From CBFIJI01 sp965662885 (lineage in GTDB: Bacteria > Bacteroidota > Bacteroidia > Flavobacteriales > Flavobacteriaceae): DNA of 15,442 nucleotides. Shown here one piece after another: positions 15,409 through 15,442 of this stretch. The DNA is taken from positions 1-15,442 of the forward strand of contig CBFIJI010000048.1 of the NCBI GenBank assembly GCA_965662885.1. The letters are read 5' to 3'. Under the pieces are notes generated by a model, which was given only the letters and a program-made list of their open reading frames with translations, was not told the DNA's origin and searched no databases. The position numbers were made by a program, and so were the translations under genes. Numbering within the stretch: position 1 is the stretch's first letter; each line of letters opens with the position of its first letter.

Positions 15409-15442
15409 GTAGCGAGGTAGGCGTGTCCGCCCTTGGCGGAAG
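15409..15442 (-). repeat. Hairpin/tRNA-like repeat (copy 2, cut by window end)
   Basis: These 34 bases match 13278-13311 except for one base (C at 15422 against T at 13291), including the TCCGCC/GGCGGA stem. The flanks differ to the left, so the repeat boundary is near GTAGCGAGG. The rest of the unit, including the initiator-tRNA-like part, would lie beyond the window. Confidence 0.8.

Larger units (their letters stand above)
15204..15442 (+). pseudogene. Tyrosine recombinase, internal/C-terminal fragment running off the window
   Basis: Translation from 15204 gives MEFKLSGSRNKSGRNR followed by IVPVPYYVKEELQQIG and on to STLWGRYKKQSKLL. This is the recombinase catalytic-domain stretch that should follow the point where the fragment at 13436-14161 breaks off. 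An in-frame TAG at 15198 closes the frame upstream, so this is not one uninterrupted gene. After KKQSKLL, where the HxxR box should come, the frame enters the second hairpin repeat (SEVGVSALGG) with no recombinase similarity. The catalytic Arg/His/Tyr boxes are therefore absent in what is visible. It is a remnant of a homologous but diverged recombinase copy. Confidence 0.65.

Noticed and set aside
1..15442. CRISPR array, rRNA or complete insertion sequence
   Set aside because: No regularly spaced repeats, rRNA-like segments or transposase with terminal inverted repeats were seen on either strand.

Overview
The window looks like chromosomal DNA of a marine-type member of the Flavobacteriia (Bacteroidota). 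The grounds are low GC, TAnnTTTG-like promoter elements, little Shine-Dalgarno signal, lipoproteins with a Cys followed by an N/D-rich tail, and gene families typical of that group. No ribosomal or other species-level marker is present, so the genus is not assigned.

Left part (1-10350). The 3' part of a hybrid sensor kinase opens the window at its phospho-acceptor His codon. It converges on a minus-strand block for beta-1,3-glucan (laminarin-type) use. Read in the direction of transcription this block holds a DUF819 membrane protein, a 1155-residue GH94-superfamily phosphorylase (GH149/GH161-like), a GH17 lipoprotein, an exported clan GH-A hydrolase and, after a 262-base gap, a GPH/MFS sugar:cation symporter. 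The inferred pathway is that the two exported hydrolases trim beta-glucan or its oligosaccharides outside the inner membrane, the symporter brings products in, and the cytoplasmic phosphorylase releases glucose 1-phosphate. No SusC/SusD pair is in the window.

Middle part (10351-13277). A 348-base spacer with one strong hairpin precedes an NAD(P)-dependent extended SDR reductase. The SDR is divergent from an HxlR-type regulator. The 93 bases between them carry two near-identical 23-base palindromes spaced 32 bases apart, which look like a paired operator for autoregulation and control of the SDR gene. An SGNH-like lipoprotein follows the regulator and ends in a clear bidirectional hairpin terminator.

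Right part (13278-15442). This is the most unusual region. A roughly 100-base repeat made of two GC-rich hairpins and a degenerate initiator-tRNA-like sequence (minus strand, CAT anticodon) precedes the N-terminal two thirds of a tyrosine recombinase. The recombinase stops just after the start of its catalytic domain. A complete exported PIG-L/LmbE-type deacetylase gene follows. A C-terminal fragment of a homologous recombinase then restarts at the same protein motif (NKSGRNR) where the first broke off, and runs directly into a second copy of the hairpin repeat (33 of 34 bases identical) at the window edge. The deacetylase gene therefore sits like cargo between two recombinase pieces and two hairpin/tRNA-like repeats. 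This may be the scar of integrations at a tRNA-derived site, or part of a repeated cassette array that continues beyond the window.
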